Of a stretch of 64,000 bases of DNA, positions 30,776 to 42,453 are shown piece after piece. Both the position numbers and the translations under genes were made by a program. Source of the DNA: JACVRW01 sp963846505. GTDB lineage: Bacteria > Actinomycetota > Thermoleophilia > Solirubrobacterales > Thermoleophilaceae. The stretch is from the NCBI GenBank assembly GCA_963846505.1, contig CAWJWD010000001.1, positions 1,054,001 through 1,118,000 of the forward strand, given 5' to 3'. The notes beneath the pieces were generated by a model that was not told the DNA's origin, made no database searches, and saw only the letters and a list, made by a program, of their open reading frames with translations. Numbering within the stretch: the first letter of the stretch is position 1; each line of letters opens with the position of its first letter.

Positions 30776-32122
30776 GTGCCCGAAGCCAACCTCGAATCGC
30801 TCTGGAACGCCGTTCGCGCCGAGCTCCGGCGCGAGACGCCCGACTTCAAGTTCCACATCTGGCTGAGCCCGCTGGAGCTCGCCGCCGTCGAGGGACGCAC
30901 GCTCGTGATTCGCGCCCCCGAGCACATCCGGACGTCGGTCGCGGAGCGCTATCTCCCGCTGCTGCGACGCGCCGCGGGCGCTGTCTTGCACGAGCGCGCG
31001 ACGGTCGAGATCGTGGGGCTCGACTGGACGCCCGGCAGCCCGGCCGCAGACGCCCCGGGCGCCGAGAGCGCGGGTACCGCCACCACGAACGCGCCCGCCC
31101 GCCTCAACCCGCGCTACACCTTCGACCAGTTCGTGATCGGCGAGGGCAACCGCTTCGCCCACGCAGCCGCGCTGGCAGTCGCCGAGCTCCCCGCCCAGGC
31201 CTACAACCCGCTCTTCCTGCACGGCGAGCCGGGCCTTGGCAAGACCCATCTGCTGCACGCGATCGGGACCTACGTCCAGCGCTTCGGCGGCGGGCTCGAG
31301 GTCTGCTACGCCACCAGTGACGACTTCACGTCCGCGTTCGTGGGCGCCGTCCGCGACCGTGGCGACACCGCCGACTTCAAGGAGCGCTTCCGGGGCGCAG
31401 ACGTCCTCCTGCTCGACGACGTCCAGTTCCTCGCCGGCCGCGAACGCACGCGCGAGGAGTTCTTCCACACCTTCAACGCCCTCGTCGCGAGCGGCAGCCA
31501 GATCGTGCTGACCTCCGATCGCAGCCCGGACGAGCTCGCGGATCTCGAGGCCCGGCTCGCGGAGCGCTTCCGCTCCGGCCTCGTCGTCGAGCTCGACGCC
31601 CCCGAGCTCGACGTGCGGCTCGCGATCCTGCGTTCCCGCGCTCGCCTCGACGGCATCCTCGTCGAGGACGACGTACTGCAGGAGGTCGCCCAGCTCGTGA
31701 CCAGCAGCGTGCGCGCGCTCGAAGGCGCGCTCATCCGCGTCGTCGCGTACGCCTCCCTTCGCGACGAGTCCCTGACTCCCGCCCTCGCACGCCACGTCCT
31801 GCGGCGGCTCGGTCAAGCGCCCGCGACCGCCTGCGACATCCCCGAGATCCTCGCTGCGGCGGCCGAGGAGTTCGGCGTCGACCACGACGCGCTCCTCGCC
31901 CGCGATCGCCGCCCTGCCGTCGCCACCGCTCGGCAGGTCGCGATGTTCCTCGCCCGCGAGCTGACCGACCGCAGCCTGCCCGAGATCGGTCGCGGCGTCG
32001 GCAACCGCAACCACACCACCGTCCTGCACGCCGTCAACCGCGTCAGCGCCGCCGTGCGCAGCGATCCGGATGTGCGCAACGCCGTCGACAACCTGCGTCG
32101 TCGGCTTGGGCATCCGGCGTGA
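30776..32122 (+). CDS. dnaA: Chromosomal replication initiator DnaA
   Basis: DnaA binds DnaA boxes and opens the origin. The 448-residue protein has domain I (LWNAVRAELRRETPDFKFHIWLSPLEL), a short linker, the AAA+ core with Walker A GEPGLGKTHLL, Walker B VLLLDDVQFLAG and sensor IVLTSDRSPDEL, and domain IV ending in the signature GVGNRNHTTVLHAV. The start is GTG at 30776 (VPEANLESLW), with GGAGGGG upstream; longer readings have no similarity to DnaA. The linker is only about 40 residues, much shorter than in Streptomyces. Confidence 0.96.
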   Translation: MPEANLESLWNAVRAELRRETPDFKFHIWLSPLELAAVEGRTLVIRAPEHIRTSVAERYLPLLRRAAGAVLHERATVEIVGLDWTPGSPAADAPGAESAGTATTNAPARLNPRYTFDQFVIGEGNRFAHAAALAVAELPAQAYNPLFLHGEPGLGKTHLLHAIGTYVQRFGGGLEVCYATSDDFTSAFVGAVRDRGDTADFKERFRGADVLLLDDVQFLAGRERTREEFFHTFNALVASGSQIVLTSDRSPDELADLEARLAERFRSGLVVELDAPELDVRLAILRSRARLDGILVEDDVLQEVAQLVTSSVRALEGALIRVVAYASLRDESLTPALARHVLRRLGQAPATACDIPEILAAAAEEFGVDHDALLARDRRPAVATARQVAMFLARELTDRSLPEIGRGVGNRNHTTVLHAVNRVSAAVRSDPDVRNAVDNLRRRLGHPA

Positions 32123-32267
32123 TGGCCGGAAGGGCTGACACAATCCACAGCGCTTGGACGGCTCCGTGCACAACGCCGTCTCCGCTCCCAAAGCCACGTT
32201 GCCCTAGATGTCCACCTATCGACACCCCCTACAACGTCTCTAGAAAGACGAGATAGGCAGTCATCCG
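32123..32267. other. Candidate replication origin (oriC) between dnaA and dnaN
   Basis: The 145-base gap holds four degenerate DnaA-box-like sequences on the plus strand: CAATCCACA (32141), CCGTGCACA (32164), ATGTCCACC (32209) and CTATCGACA (32216), each matching six or seven of nine bases of TTATCCACA or TTGTCCACA. A lower-GC stretch at 32235-32265 could be an unwinding element. Position between dnaA and dnaN is the standard actinobacterial oriC. The region is short, so the origin may also use the boxes upstream of dnaA. Confidence 0.55.
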
Positions 32268-33381
32268 TTGAAGCTCACCGTTTCCCGTGAAACGTTTCTC
32301 GCTCGGCTCGGCATCGCCGTCCGCGGTGCCTCCACGCGCAGCTCCATCCCGACGCTCTCGGGCGTCCTGATCCGGGTCGCCGACGGCAAGGTCGAGCTCC
32401 AGTCGACCGACATGGAGCTCGGTCTGCGCGTGACGCTCGAGCCCGACAGCGCCACCGACGGCGAGGCGGTCGTCCCCGGCCGCCTGCTGCTCGACGTCGT
32501 GCGCTCGCTCCCGCAGAGACGACCTCTCGCTCGAGTACCGCAGTGCGCAGCAGGACGTCGAAGTCGTCGCCGGCTCCGCACGCTTCCACCTGCGGACGCT
32601 CCCGGCGGAGGACTTCCCGAAGCTCCCCGAGCTCCCCGTCGACGGCATCCTGAGCATGCCCGCCGGTGCCTTCGTCGACACCATCGCTCGCGTCGCTCGC
32701 GCGGCCTCGCGCGACGAGACGCGCCCGCACCTGACCGGCGTGCTCGTGACCGGCGAGGGCGACGCGCTCCGCATGGTGGCGACCGACTCCTACCGCCTGA
32801 GCGTCAAGGAGACCACGTTGGAGCAGGCGCTGCCGACGGGCCTCGAGGCGAACGTTCCGGCCCGCACGCTGCAGGAGCTCGCGCGCATCACGACCGCCGC
32901 CGAGGCCGAGACGATCGGCGTCGCCGCGCTCGACAGCCAGGTCATCTTCAGCGTCTCCGACGTCGTGTTGTCGTCCCGTCTGGTGGAGGGGCGCTTCCCG
33001 AACTATCAGCAGCTGCTGCCCGAGTCGTACGAGCACGAGCTGCGGATCAGCCGCGAGGAGCTGCTCGACGTGGTCCGCCGCGTCGGGCTGCTGGCGCAGA
33101 AGAACGCGCCCCTGCGCCTGCGCTTCTCCGAGGGCTCGCTCGAGGTCTCGGCGCAGACCCCGGACGTCGGCGAGGCCAGCGAGTCCCTGCCGGTTCCGTT
33201 CGCTGGCGAACCGTTGGAGATCGGCTTCAACCCCGAGTTCTTCCGCGAGGGCCTGGAGAGCGGCGAGTCCGAGGAGCTGCTGCTGAAGCTGATCAGCCCG
33301 CTGCGGCCAGGCCTGATCGAGTCGGGTGACGAGGGCTCCGCGTTCATCTACCTCGTGATGCCGATTCGCCTCAACGTCTAG
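32268..33381 (+). CDS. dnaN: DNA polymerase III beta clamp, frame broken by one extra base
   Basis: DnaN is the sliding clamp. The first part (MKLTVSRETFLARLGIAVRG to LLLDVVRSLP) and the second part (LSLEYRSAQQDVEVVAGSA to YLVMPIRLNV) are both clearly DnaN but lie in different frames. Removing one base near 32516, in CCGCAGAGAC, joins them; the total length is 3n+1. The corrected protein is about 370 residues, normal size, with three clamp domains and the terminal MPIR motif. TTG is the start. A parS-like site lies in codons 5-9. Because the gene is essential and usually single-copy, I read this as probable sequence error. Confidence 0.9.
32280..32293. promoter_or_regulatory. parS-like ParB-binding site inside dnaN
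   Basis: GTTTCCCGTGAAAC is the exact reverse complement of the rsmG site and has one mismatch to the parS core. It lies in codons 5-9 of dnaN and again encodes VSRET. The two sites flank dnaA, 4.2 kb apart. ParB binding is inferred. Confidence 0.75.
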
Positions 33382-33428
33382 GCCGATGGCCGCGGCGGCG
33401 CAGCCGGCGGGGCGAGGGCGCGCCGCTC

Positions 33429-34529
33429 GTGGTCGCCAGCCTCGAGCTGCGCGACTTCCGCAACTACGAGCACGCCGCCGTCGAGCTCGCGCCGGGCCTG
33501 ACCGTGATCGCGGGCGCCAACGGCGCCGGCAAGACGAACCTGCTGGAGGCGGTCTACTTCGGCTGCACCGCCCGCTCGCCGCGCACGTCGAACGAGCGCG
33601 AGCTCGTCCGCCGCGGCGCCCCGCTCACGCGCATCGCGCTGGTGACGCGCGACGCAGACGCCGAGCACCGAATCGAGGTCGGCTTCGATCCGCGCGAGCC
33701 CAAGCGCCTGAGCGTCGACGGCGCGCCGGTCGACTCGCTCGCGATGACGACGGTGCGCCCGCTGCTGAGCGTCTTCCTGCCGGAGCGCCTCGAGCTGGTC
33801 AAGGGAGCCCCGGCCGCGCGGCGGGCCCACCTCGATCAGCTCGTCGCCGCGCTTTGGCCTGCCCGTGCCGAGACGCGCACGGCCTACTCCCGCGCGCTGG
33901 CTCAGCGCAACGCGTTGCTGGGGCGCATCCGCGGCGGCGTGGCGGGGCCAGGCTGCACTGGACGCCTGGGACGCCGAGCTCGCTGCCCGCGGCATCGCAC
34001 TGATGGCCGATCGACGCGAGGCGGTCGACGGTCTCGCCGCGCCCTTTGCCGCGCTGGCCGCGCGCCTGGGCTTGCCGGGCGAGGCCGAGCTGCGCTACCG
34101 GCCGCAGGTCGCCCGCGACCGACGTCGAGGGTCTGGTGGCCGAGTTGGCCGAGCGACGCGGCGCCGACCTCGAGCGTGGCTTCACTGCCCATGGGCCGCA
34201 CCGCGACGAGTTGCAGCTGCTGCTCGAGGCTGCTCCGCTGCGCGCCTACGGGTCCCAGGGCCAGCAGCGAGCCGCCTTGCTGGCGCTGCTGTTCGCCGAA
34301 CGCGAGTTGCTGGCGCTGCGGCGCGCTCGCCCGCCGCTGATGCTGCTCGACGACGTGATGTCCGAGCTCGATGCCGAGCGTCGCGCGCTGCTCGCGGACC
34401 TGCTGCGCGACGGCGTCCAGGCGATCGTGACCGCGACGGACATCGAGCACGTCCCGGGCGAGCCCGAGCAGCTGATCACGGTGCGCGACGGTCAGGTGCT
34501 GGCGAGTCCGCGCAGGGGCCTCGGCATGA
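33429..34529 (+). CDS. recF: DNA replication/repair ATPase RecF, frame broken at three sites
   Basis: RecF loads RecA at gaps. Walker A is GANGAGKTNLLEA and Walker B is PLMLLDDVMSELDAERR, with SYG-type QGQQRAALLALLFAE before it. The protein is spread over three frames. Removing one base near 33949, 34113 and 34516 restores a single frame ending in a TGA that overlaps the dciA ATG (ATGA), giving about 365 residues, the normal length. All three changes are +1 in C- or G-rich runs. GTG start at 33429. Confidence 0.85.
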
Positions 34530-34841
34530 GGCGACGGGCTCCGCGGCCGCTCAGCGCGGCTCTCGAGCGCGCGCTGCGGGCGTGCCCGGCCAGCCACGAC
34601 GCTTGCGCGCGTGCAGGCGGTTTGGAGCGAGGTCGTCGGCGTGCGCATGGCCGCCGAGGCGCGGCCGGTCGCCGAGCGCGAGGGTGTCGTCACGGTGTCC
34701 TGCAGCTCGGCCGTCTGGGCCCAGGAGCTGGAGCTGCTGGGGGCCGAACTGCTGGCGCGTCTGAGCGCTCGGCCCGAGCTCGAGAGGGCCGGTCGGGTGG
34801 AGCGCTTGCGCTTCGTCGTCGGGTCCGATGCCGACGCCTGA
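34526..34841 (+). CDS. dciA: DciA-like (DUF721) protein, frame broken by one extra base
   Basis: DciA/DUF721 proteins help load the replicative helicase and are typically encoded after recF in Actinobacteria. The N-terminus (MRRRAPRPLSAALERAL) and the core (LARVQAVWSEVVGVRMAAEARPVAEREGVVTV, SSAVWAQELELLGAEL) are in different frames. Removing one base near 34595 gives a 104-residue protein. Assignment rests on VQAVWSEVVG, the AVWAQELELL block and position. The start ATG overlaps the recF stop. Confidence 0.78.
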
Positions 34842-34860
34842 GCGACAGGTGTGACAGACG

Positions 34861-34881
34861 GGTTCTTATGGAACCATTTTT
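34861..34881 (+). terminator. Possible weak terminator after dciA
   Basis: GGTTC and GAACC form a five-base-pair stem around TTATG, followed by ATTTTT. It lies 20 bases after the dciA stop. The stem is short and AT-containing, so termination would be partial and some read-through into gyrB is expected. Confidence 0.4.
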
Positions 34882-34930
34882 GTGCCGATTTGCGGGGATT
34901 TTCTGAGACGTATGAGCGTCCGGCGCAGGG

Positions 34931-34944
34931 GGTAGCCTGCTACC
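34931..34944. promoter_or_regulatory. Inverted repeat upstream of gyrB
   Basis: GGTAGC and GCTACC are perfect six-base arms around CT, in the 197-base gap between dciA and the gyrB start. The location and symmetry suit an operator or a supercoiling-sensitive promoter element. No protein is known to bind it. Downstream, a 12-residue frame starting ATG at 35011 ends at 35049, across the gyrB start. Confidence 0.3.
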
Positions 34945-35038
34945 ATTACCGGTGGTTGTACGCACCGCCCCGACCCCGGCCGCTTGGCGGCATGGCGTTG
35001 GGGCCTTTCCATGGTTGACGCAGTCCGGAAGGGACCTC

Positions 35039-37466
35039 TTGGCAGATAGCCGCAACACCGACAAGGGCGCCGAGTCCAGCTACGGCGCGCAGGACATCAC
35101 CGTGCTCGAGGGCCTCGAGGCGGTGCGCAAGCGCCCTGGCATGTACATCGGCTCGACCGGTGTACGTGGTCTGCACCATCTCATCTACGAGGTCATGGAC
35201 AACTCGGTCGACGAGGCGCTCGCCGGTGAGGCGACGGCGGTCGAGATCGCCATCCACCCGGACAACAGCGTCACCGTCACCGACGACGGTCGCGGCATCC
35301 CGGTCGACATCATGGAGAAGGAGGGGCGCCCGGCGGCCGAGGTCGTCCTCACGGTCCTCCACGCGGGCGGCAAGTTCGGCGACGGGGGCGGCTACAAGGT
35401 CTCCGGCGGCCTCCACGGCGTCGGCGTGTCGGTGGTCAACGCGCTCTCCGAGTCGCTGGACCTCACGATCTGGCGCGACGGGCACGAGTGGACCCAGCAC
35501 TACGAGCGTGGCGCGCCCCAGACCGAGTTGGTCAAGGGGGGCGAGACCGATCGGCTCGGCACCAGCATCACATTCCTGCCCGACCTCGAGATCTTCGAGT
35601 CGATGGACTACGAGCGCTCGACGCTCGAGCAGCGCTTCCGCGAGATGGCGTTCCTCACCAAGGGCCTGCGCATCGACTTCCGCGACGAGCGGGGCGAGGG
35701 CTTCTCGACCACCTTCCAGTACGACGGCGGCATCGTCGACTTCGTCAACTACCTGCACTCGCAGGGCACGCGGGAGCCGCTGCACCCCAAGGTCGTCTAC
35801 CTGGAGGACTCCGCCGACATCGGCGAGGTCGAGGTCGCGATGCAGTGGAACAACTCCTACCAGGAGTCGCTGCTCTCGTTCGCCAACAACATCAACACGC
35901 ACGAGGGCGGCACGCACCTCTCCGGCTTCCGCTCGGCGCTCACGCGTACTGTCAACAATTACGCGCGCGCCCGCGGCGAGTTGAAGGAGAAGGACCCCAA
36001 CCTCGCCGGCGAGGACGTGCGCGAGGGTCTCACCGCGATCATTTCGGTGAAGATCGCCGAGCCGCAGTTCGAGGGTCAGACCAAGACCAAGCTCGGCAAC
36101 CCGCCGGTCGAGGGCTTCGTCCAGTCGGTCGTCAACAAGGCGCTCGCCGAGTTCCTCGAGGAGAACCCGCAGGACGCCACCAAGATCATCCGCAAGGCCG
36201 TCGACGCCGCCCGCGCCCGCGACGCCGCCCGCAAGGCGCGTGACCTCACCCGCCGCAAGTCGGCGCTCGAGAACTCGACGCTGCCGGGCAAGCTCGCCGA
36301 CTGCTCGGTGCGCGACCCCGCGCTGTCGGAGATCTTCATCGTCGAGGGCGACTCCGCCGGCGGCTCCGCCAAGCAGGGCCGGGACCGGCACACCCAGGCG
36401 ATCCTCCCGCTGCGCGGGAAGATCATCAACGTCGAGAAGAACCGCATCGACAAGGTGCTCTCCAACAAGGAGATCCAGGCGCTGATCACCGCCATCGGCA
36501 CCGGCATCCGCGAGGAGTTCGACATCGAGAAGGCCCGCTACCACAAGGTGATCGTGATGACGCGACGCCGACGTCGACGGCGCGCACATCCGCACGCTCG
36601 TGCTCACCTTCCTCTACCGCGAGATGCCGGAGCTGATCGACGCCGGCTACGTCTACATCGCCAAGCCGCCGCTCTACAAGATGAAGAACGGCAAGCAGGA
36701 CATCTACATCGAGAAGGAGTCCGAGCTCGAGGAGGCGCTGCTGCGCGACAAGCTCGAGACGATGCAGGTGCACGACAGGGATCGCAACCAGTTCGCGCTC
36801 ACCCATGCGCGCTGGCAGAAGTTCGGTCGGCTGCTCAAGCAGTACGAGGGCTGGGCCTCGGCGTTGCGCGCCGAGTTCGGCCACGACACGATCACCTTCC
36901 TGGAGGAGTCGTCGCTGCTCGACGAGGCCGTCACGGACGCGGGCGGGGTGATCGCGCTGCTGAAGGGGCCGGACAAGGAGAGCGAGCCCTACGAGACGGC
37001 GCTCGTGGGCGAGGACGCGGACGTCATCACCGCGCGCGTCGTGGAGCGCAAGACGGGCACGGCCCAGACCTTCAAGCTGCAGCGAACGATGTTCGAGAAG
37101 TCCGAGTTCGCCTCGTTCGTGAAGGTGCACGTCGAGCTGCAGAAGCTCGCCGGCTCGCCGCCGTTCGACATCGTGCTCGGCCGCAAGGACGCCCGGGCGC
37201 TGTCGTTCGAGGACCTGCGCCGCAAGGTGCTCGAGGTCGCCCGCGAGGGCGTCCCGCTGCAGCGCTTCAAGGGTCTCGGCGAGATGAATGCCGACCAGCT
37301 CTTCGACACCACGATGGATCCGGAGCGCCGCACGCTGCAGCTCGTCACGATCGACGACGCCGCGGGCGCCGACCAGACCTTCTCGATGTTGATGGGCGAC
37401 AACGTGGAGCCGCGACGGGAGTTCATCGAGACCCATGCGCGCGAAGTAACCAACCTCGATGTCTGA
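35039..37466 (+). CDS. gyrB: DNA gyrase subunit B, frame broken by one extra base
   Basis: The ATPase subunit of DNA gyrase. GHKL motifs EVMDNSVDEAL, DDGRGIPV and GGLHGVGVSVVNAL are intact, as is TOPRIM EGDSAGGSAKQGRDR. At 36563 an extra C breaks the metal motif TDADVDGAHI; without it the frame continues to QRFKGLGEMNADQLFDTTM and the stop at 37466. The corrected protein is about 808 residues, long because of an insertion of roughly 160 residues (about 565-725) before the C-terminal tail, as in E. coli GyrB. TTG at 35039 with GGAAGGGA upstream is my preferred start; GTG at 34952 is possible. Confidence 0.9.
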
Positions 37467-37476
37467 GGTGAACTGA

Positions 37477-40123
<2,647 letters not shown>

Positions 40124-40299
40124 CAAACGTTTCGGGACCCTGGAGGTACCCGGCCGCTAAGTACGAGCTGGACCCCGTACAGCGGAGTCCAACCGAGGTA
40201 CCGCCGGCCAGCGCAGGCCGGGATTCGTCCCGCCGGCCCTAGCGCCCGATCAGCGCTCGAGCGATGCGCCGCCGGTCAGGTCCAGTACATGCAGCACGC

Positions 40300-40327
40300 G
40301 AAGGGCGCCCCGACGGGGGCGCCCTTC
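40300..40327. terminator. Hairpin between convergent gyrA and HNH genes
   Basis: A perfect 12-base-pair stem GAAGGGCGCCCC/GGGGCGCCCTTC with a GACG loop. It lies between two convergent genes, where a bidirectional terminator is expected. There is no U-run on either side, so intrinsic termination by the classical mechanism is uncertain. Confidence 0.6.
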
Positions 40328-40402
40328 GTCGTCAAGGAGCCGCGGTCGTGAAGGCGCCGGTCGGCTGCTCCGGAGTGCGGTGGAGCGGCGCGGACGCGGC
40401 AG

Positions 40403-41015
40403 CTACGCCGCGTAGGCGAGGTACTGCTCCCACGCCGCCGGGATCGTCGGCGCGGCGACGTGGATGAAGATCGTCGGGTTGGGCGCGGTCGGCGTGTGCT
40501 TGGGGACCATGTTCGCCTGCGTCGGCAGGCGGTCGCCCTTGCGCCGATTGCAGGGCGCGCAGCAGGTGACGATGTTGTCCCAGGTCGAGGGGCCGCCCTT
40601 CGATCTCGGGATCACGTGGTCGACGGTCAGGTTGCCGCGCTCGTGGCCGCAGTACTGGCACGTCCACCTGTCCCTCGCGAACACGGCCCGCCGGGTGATC
40701 TTGCGTCTGTGCGCGTCCCGTGGGATGCGCACGTATGTCAGCAGCCTGATCACCGACCGGGCGCGGCAGGGTGAAGCTCTCGGCGTGCAGGACCCAGTCG
40801 CTGCGCTCCAGCATCTCGGCGCGCTGCTTGAGGATCAGGATCGCCGCGCGACGGACCGTGCAGACGTTGATCGGCTCGTACGAGGCGTTGAGGACGAGCA
40901 CTCGGCCGCGGGACCCTGGGCGCTGCTCCGGGCGACCGGACCGGGGCAGCGCGGGGGGAGGCCCTGGTTCGGAGTCCTCCGCTTCAGGCTCGATCCGGTA
41001 GACCTCGGGTTCCAC
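40403..41015 (-). CDS. HNH endonuclease, frame broken by one extra base
   Basis: A common actinobacterial HNH protein. The N-terminal part has VLVLNASYEPINVCTVRRAAILIL and AEMLERSDWVLHAE; the second frame carries VIRLLTYVRIPRDAHRRKITRRAVFARD, CQYCGHERG, LTVDHVIPRSKGG and CCAPCNRRKGDR, giving the HNH catalytic motif and two zinc Cys pairs. Removing one base near 40757 joins them into about 203 residues. No toxin, methylase or phage neighbour is present; the cellular role of this family is unknown. Confidence 0.85.
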
Positions 41016-41062
41016 AGCGGCTCAGTGTACTCACCGGTCAACCCGCGCCGGCGAGCTTCTCG

Positions 41063-41900
41063 TTAGCTCGCCGCGGCCGGGTAGGAGCCGAGCACCCGGA
41101 GCACTTCGACGCGCTCCCGCAGGGCCTCGAGCGCACCCGCGACCGGCTCGCGCTCGGCCGCGCCGGCGAGGTCGGCGAAGAACATGTAGTGCCCGAGCTG
41201 CACCCGCTGCGGCCGCGACTCGATGCGGCTGAGGTTGACGCCGCGCTCGGCCAGCTCGCCGAGCACGCCCACGAGCCAGCCCGGCGTCTCGTCCCCCGCG
41301 CCCCAGAAGACGATCGAGGTCTTCGCCGGGTCTGGCGGGCGCGGTCGCCTCGCCCGCCGGCGCCAGCCAGACGAAGCGGGTCACGTTGCCGGGCTCGTCG
41401 GCGACGTTCTCCGCCAGCACCTCGCAGCCGTAGAGCTCGGCGGCGAAGCGCGAGCCGAGCGCGGCCAGCGGCTCCTCGGCGGCGCGCAGGGACCGCACGG
41501 CGTCGGCGGTCGACGCCGCGGCCACCAACTGGGCCTGCGGCAGTCGCTCGCGCAGGAAGCGCGCGCACTGTGCCAGCGGCTGGGGGTGCGAGAGCACGCG
41601 CTCGACCTCGGTCAGCGCGAGCTCTCGCGCAGCGATCACGCAGTGCTGGATCGGTCGCACCAGCTCGCCCGCGATGCGCACCGCGTCCGCTTCGCCGGCG
41701 AGCGCGTCGAGCGTCGCCGAGACGCCGCCCTCGAGCGAGTTCTCCATCGGCACGATCGCCCGCTCGACCTCCCCGCGTTGGACCGCCATCACCGCCTCGT
41801 GGACGCCGGCGTACGGGACCCCGGTGGCGCCAGCCGGGGCGTAGGCGCGCAGCGCCTCGTCGCTGTAGGTCCCCTCGGGACCCAGGTAGGCGACCCGCAC
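41063..41900 (-). CDS. pheA: Prephenate dehydratase, frame broken by one extra base
   Basis: Converts prephenate to phenylpyruvate in phenylalanine synthesis. The catalytic part starts VRVAYLGPEGTYSDEAL, has PMENSLEGGVSATLD and the catalytic GNVTRFVWLA. The ACT domain (KTSIVFWGAGDETPGWLVGVL, NLSRIESRPQR) is in another frame; removing one base near 41327 joins them. ESRP is the Phe-binding feedback motif. The corrected enzyme is 278 residues. GTG at 41900, seven bases after the DUF4446 stop, is the start. There is no chorismate mutase domain. Confidence 0.9.
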
Positions 41901-41907
41901 GGCGGCC

Positions 41908-42420
41908 TCAGGCTCCGGCCGGCGCGCCGCGCATCGCGGTTTCGACGGCCTCCTGCTCCTCCGGCGACAGCTCCAGCTCGGGCACGCCGTCATGCAGCTG
42001 CTTGACGTAGACCCGTGCCTGGTCGCGGTGCAGGATCGAGGAGACGACGACGCCCGTGCGGCTCGAATCGAGCAGCGCCATCGTGCTCGACTGGTGGCCC
42101 GACATCTCGCCGTAGGCGTCGTAGCGGATCAGCGCGGTGTAGGCGACGCAGCCGTCGATGCGACCCTCGGCCGCTCCCACGCGCTGATCGAGCCCGGCGG
42201 CGGTCTCCTCCACCCAGTCGCGCAGCTGCACGAAGGCCTCCTGCAGCCCGGCGGCGTGCGCGACGAGGTCTTGGGCGCCCGCGTCGCCGAGCACCGTGTG
42301 CTGGGCGGCCCGCAGGCGGCGCAGCTTGAGGCCGAGGACGCCGGCCCAGACGAGGGCGATCAGCGCCCCGCCGGCCGCGGCGAGGGCGACGACGCCCTGC
42401 GTGGAGGTGAGGTGGTCCAC
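41908..42420 (-). CDS. DUF4446-like membrane-anchored protein
   Basis: A 170-residue protein with one N-terminal span (about 9-29) and a cytoplasmic part. A coiled-coil-prone segment (LQEAFVQLRDWVEETAAGLDQRVGAAEG) leads into ALIRYDAYGEMSGHQSSTMALLDSSRTGVVVSS, the conserved core of DUF4446, and it ends with LELSPEEQEAVETAM. The function of the family is unknown. It is immediately upstream of pheA in the same direction. GTG start. Confidence 0.85.
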   Translation of the reverse strand: MDHLTSTQGVVALAAAGGALIALVWAGVLGLKLRRLRAAQHTVLGDAGAQDLVAHAAGLQEAFVQLRDWVEETAAGLDQRVGAAEGRIDGCVAYTALIRYDAYGEMSGHQSSTMALLDSSRTGVVVSSILHRDQARVYVKQLHDGVPELELSPEEQEAVETAMRGAPAGA

Positions 42421-42453
42421 GAGTCGTCAGCCTAGCGCGGGGGTCGGTCCGCG

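Noticed and set aside
34952..35038. GyrB starting at GTG 34952 with a 29-residue extension
   Set aside because: The extra residues (VRTAPTPAAWRHGVGAFPW) do not resemble GyrB. TTG 35039 has a strong GGAAGGGA site and leads directly into the conserved N-terminus.
36540..36600. Programmed ribosomal frameshift in gyrB
   Set aside because: There is no slippery heptamer or downstream pseudoknot at the site, the break splits a universal metal-binding motif, and eight similar breaks occur nearby in unrelated genes. Sequence error is simpler.
40130..40260. A tRNA or small structured RNA after gyrA, because of GGGATTCGTCCC and CCGGCC/GGCCGG
   Set aside because: The T-arm-like hairpin is not joined to an acceptor, D or anticodon arm, and no known riboswitch or SRP/tmRNA core motif is visible.
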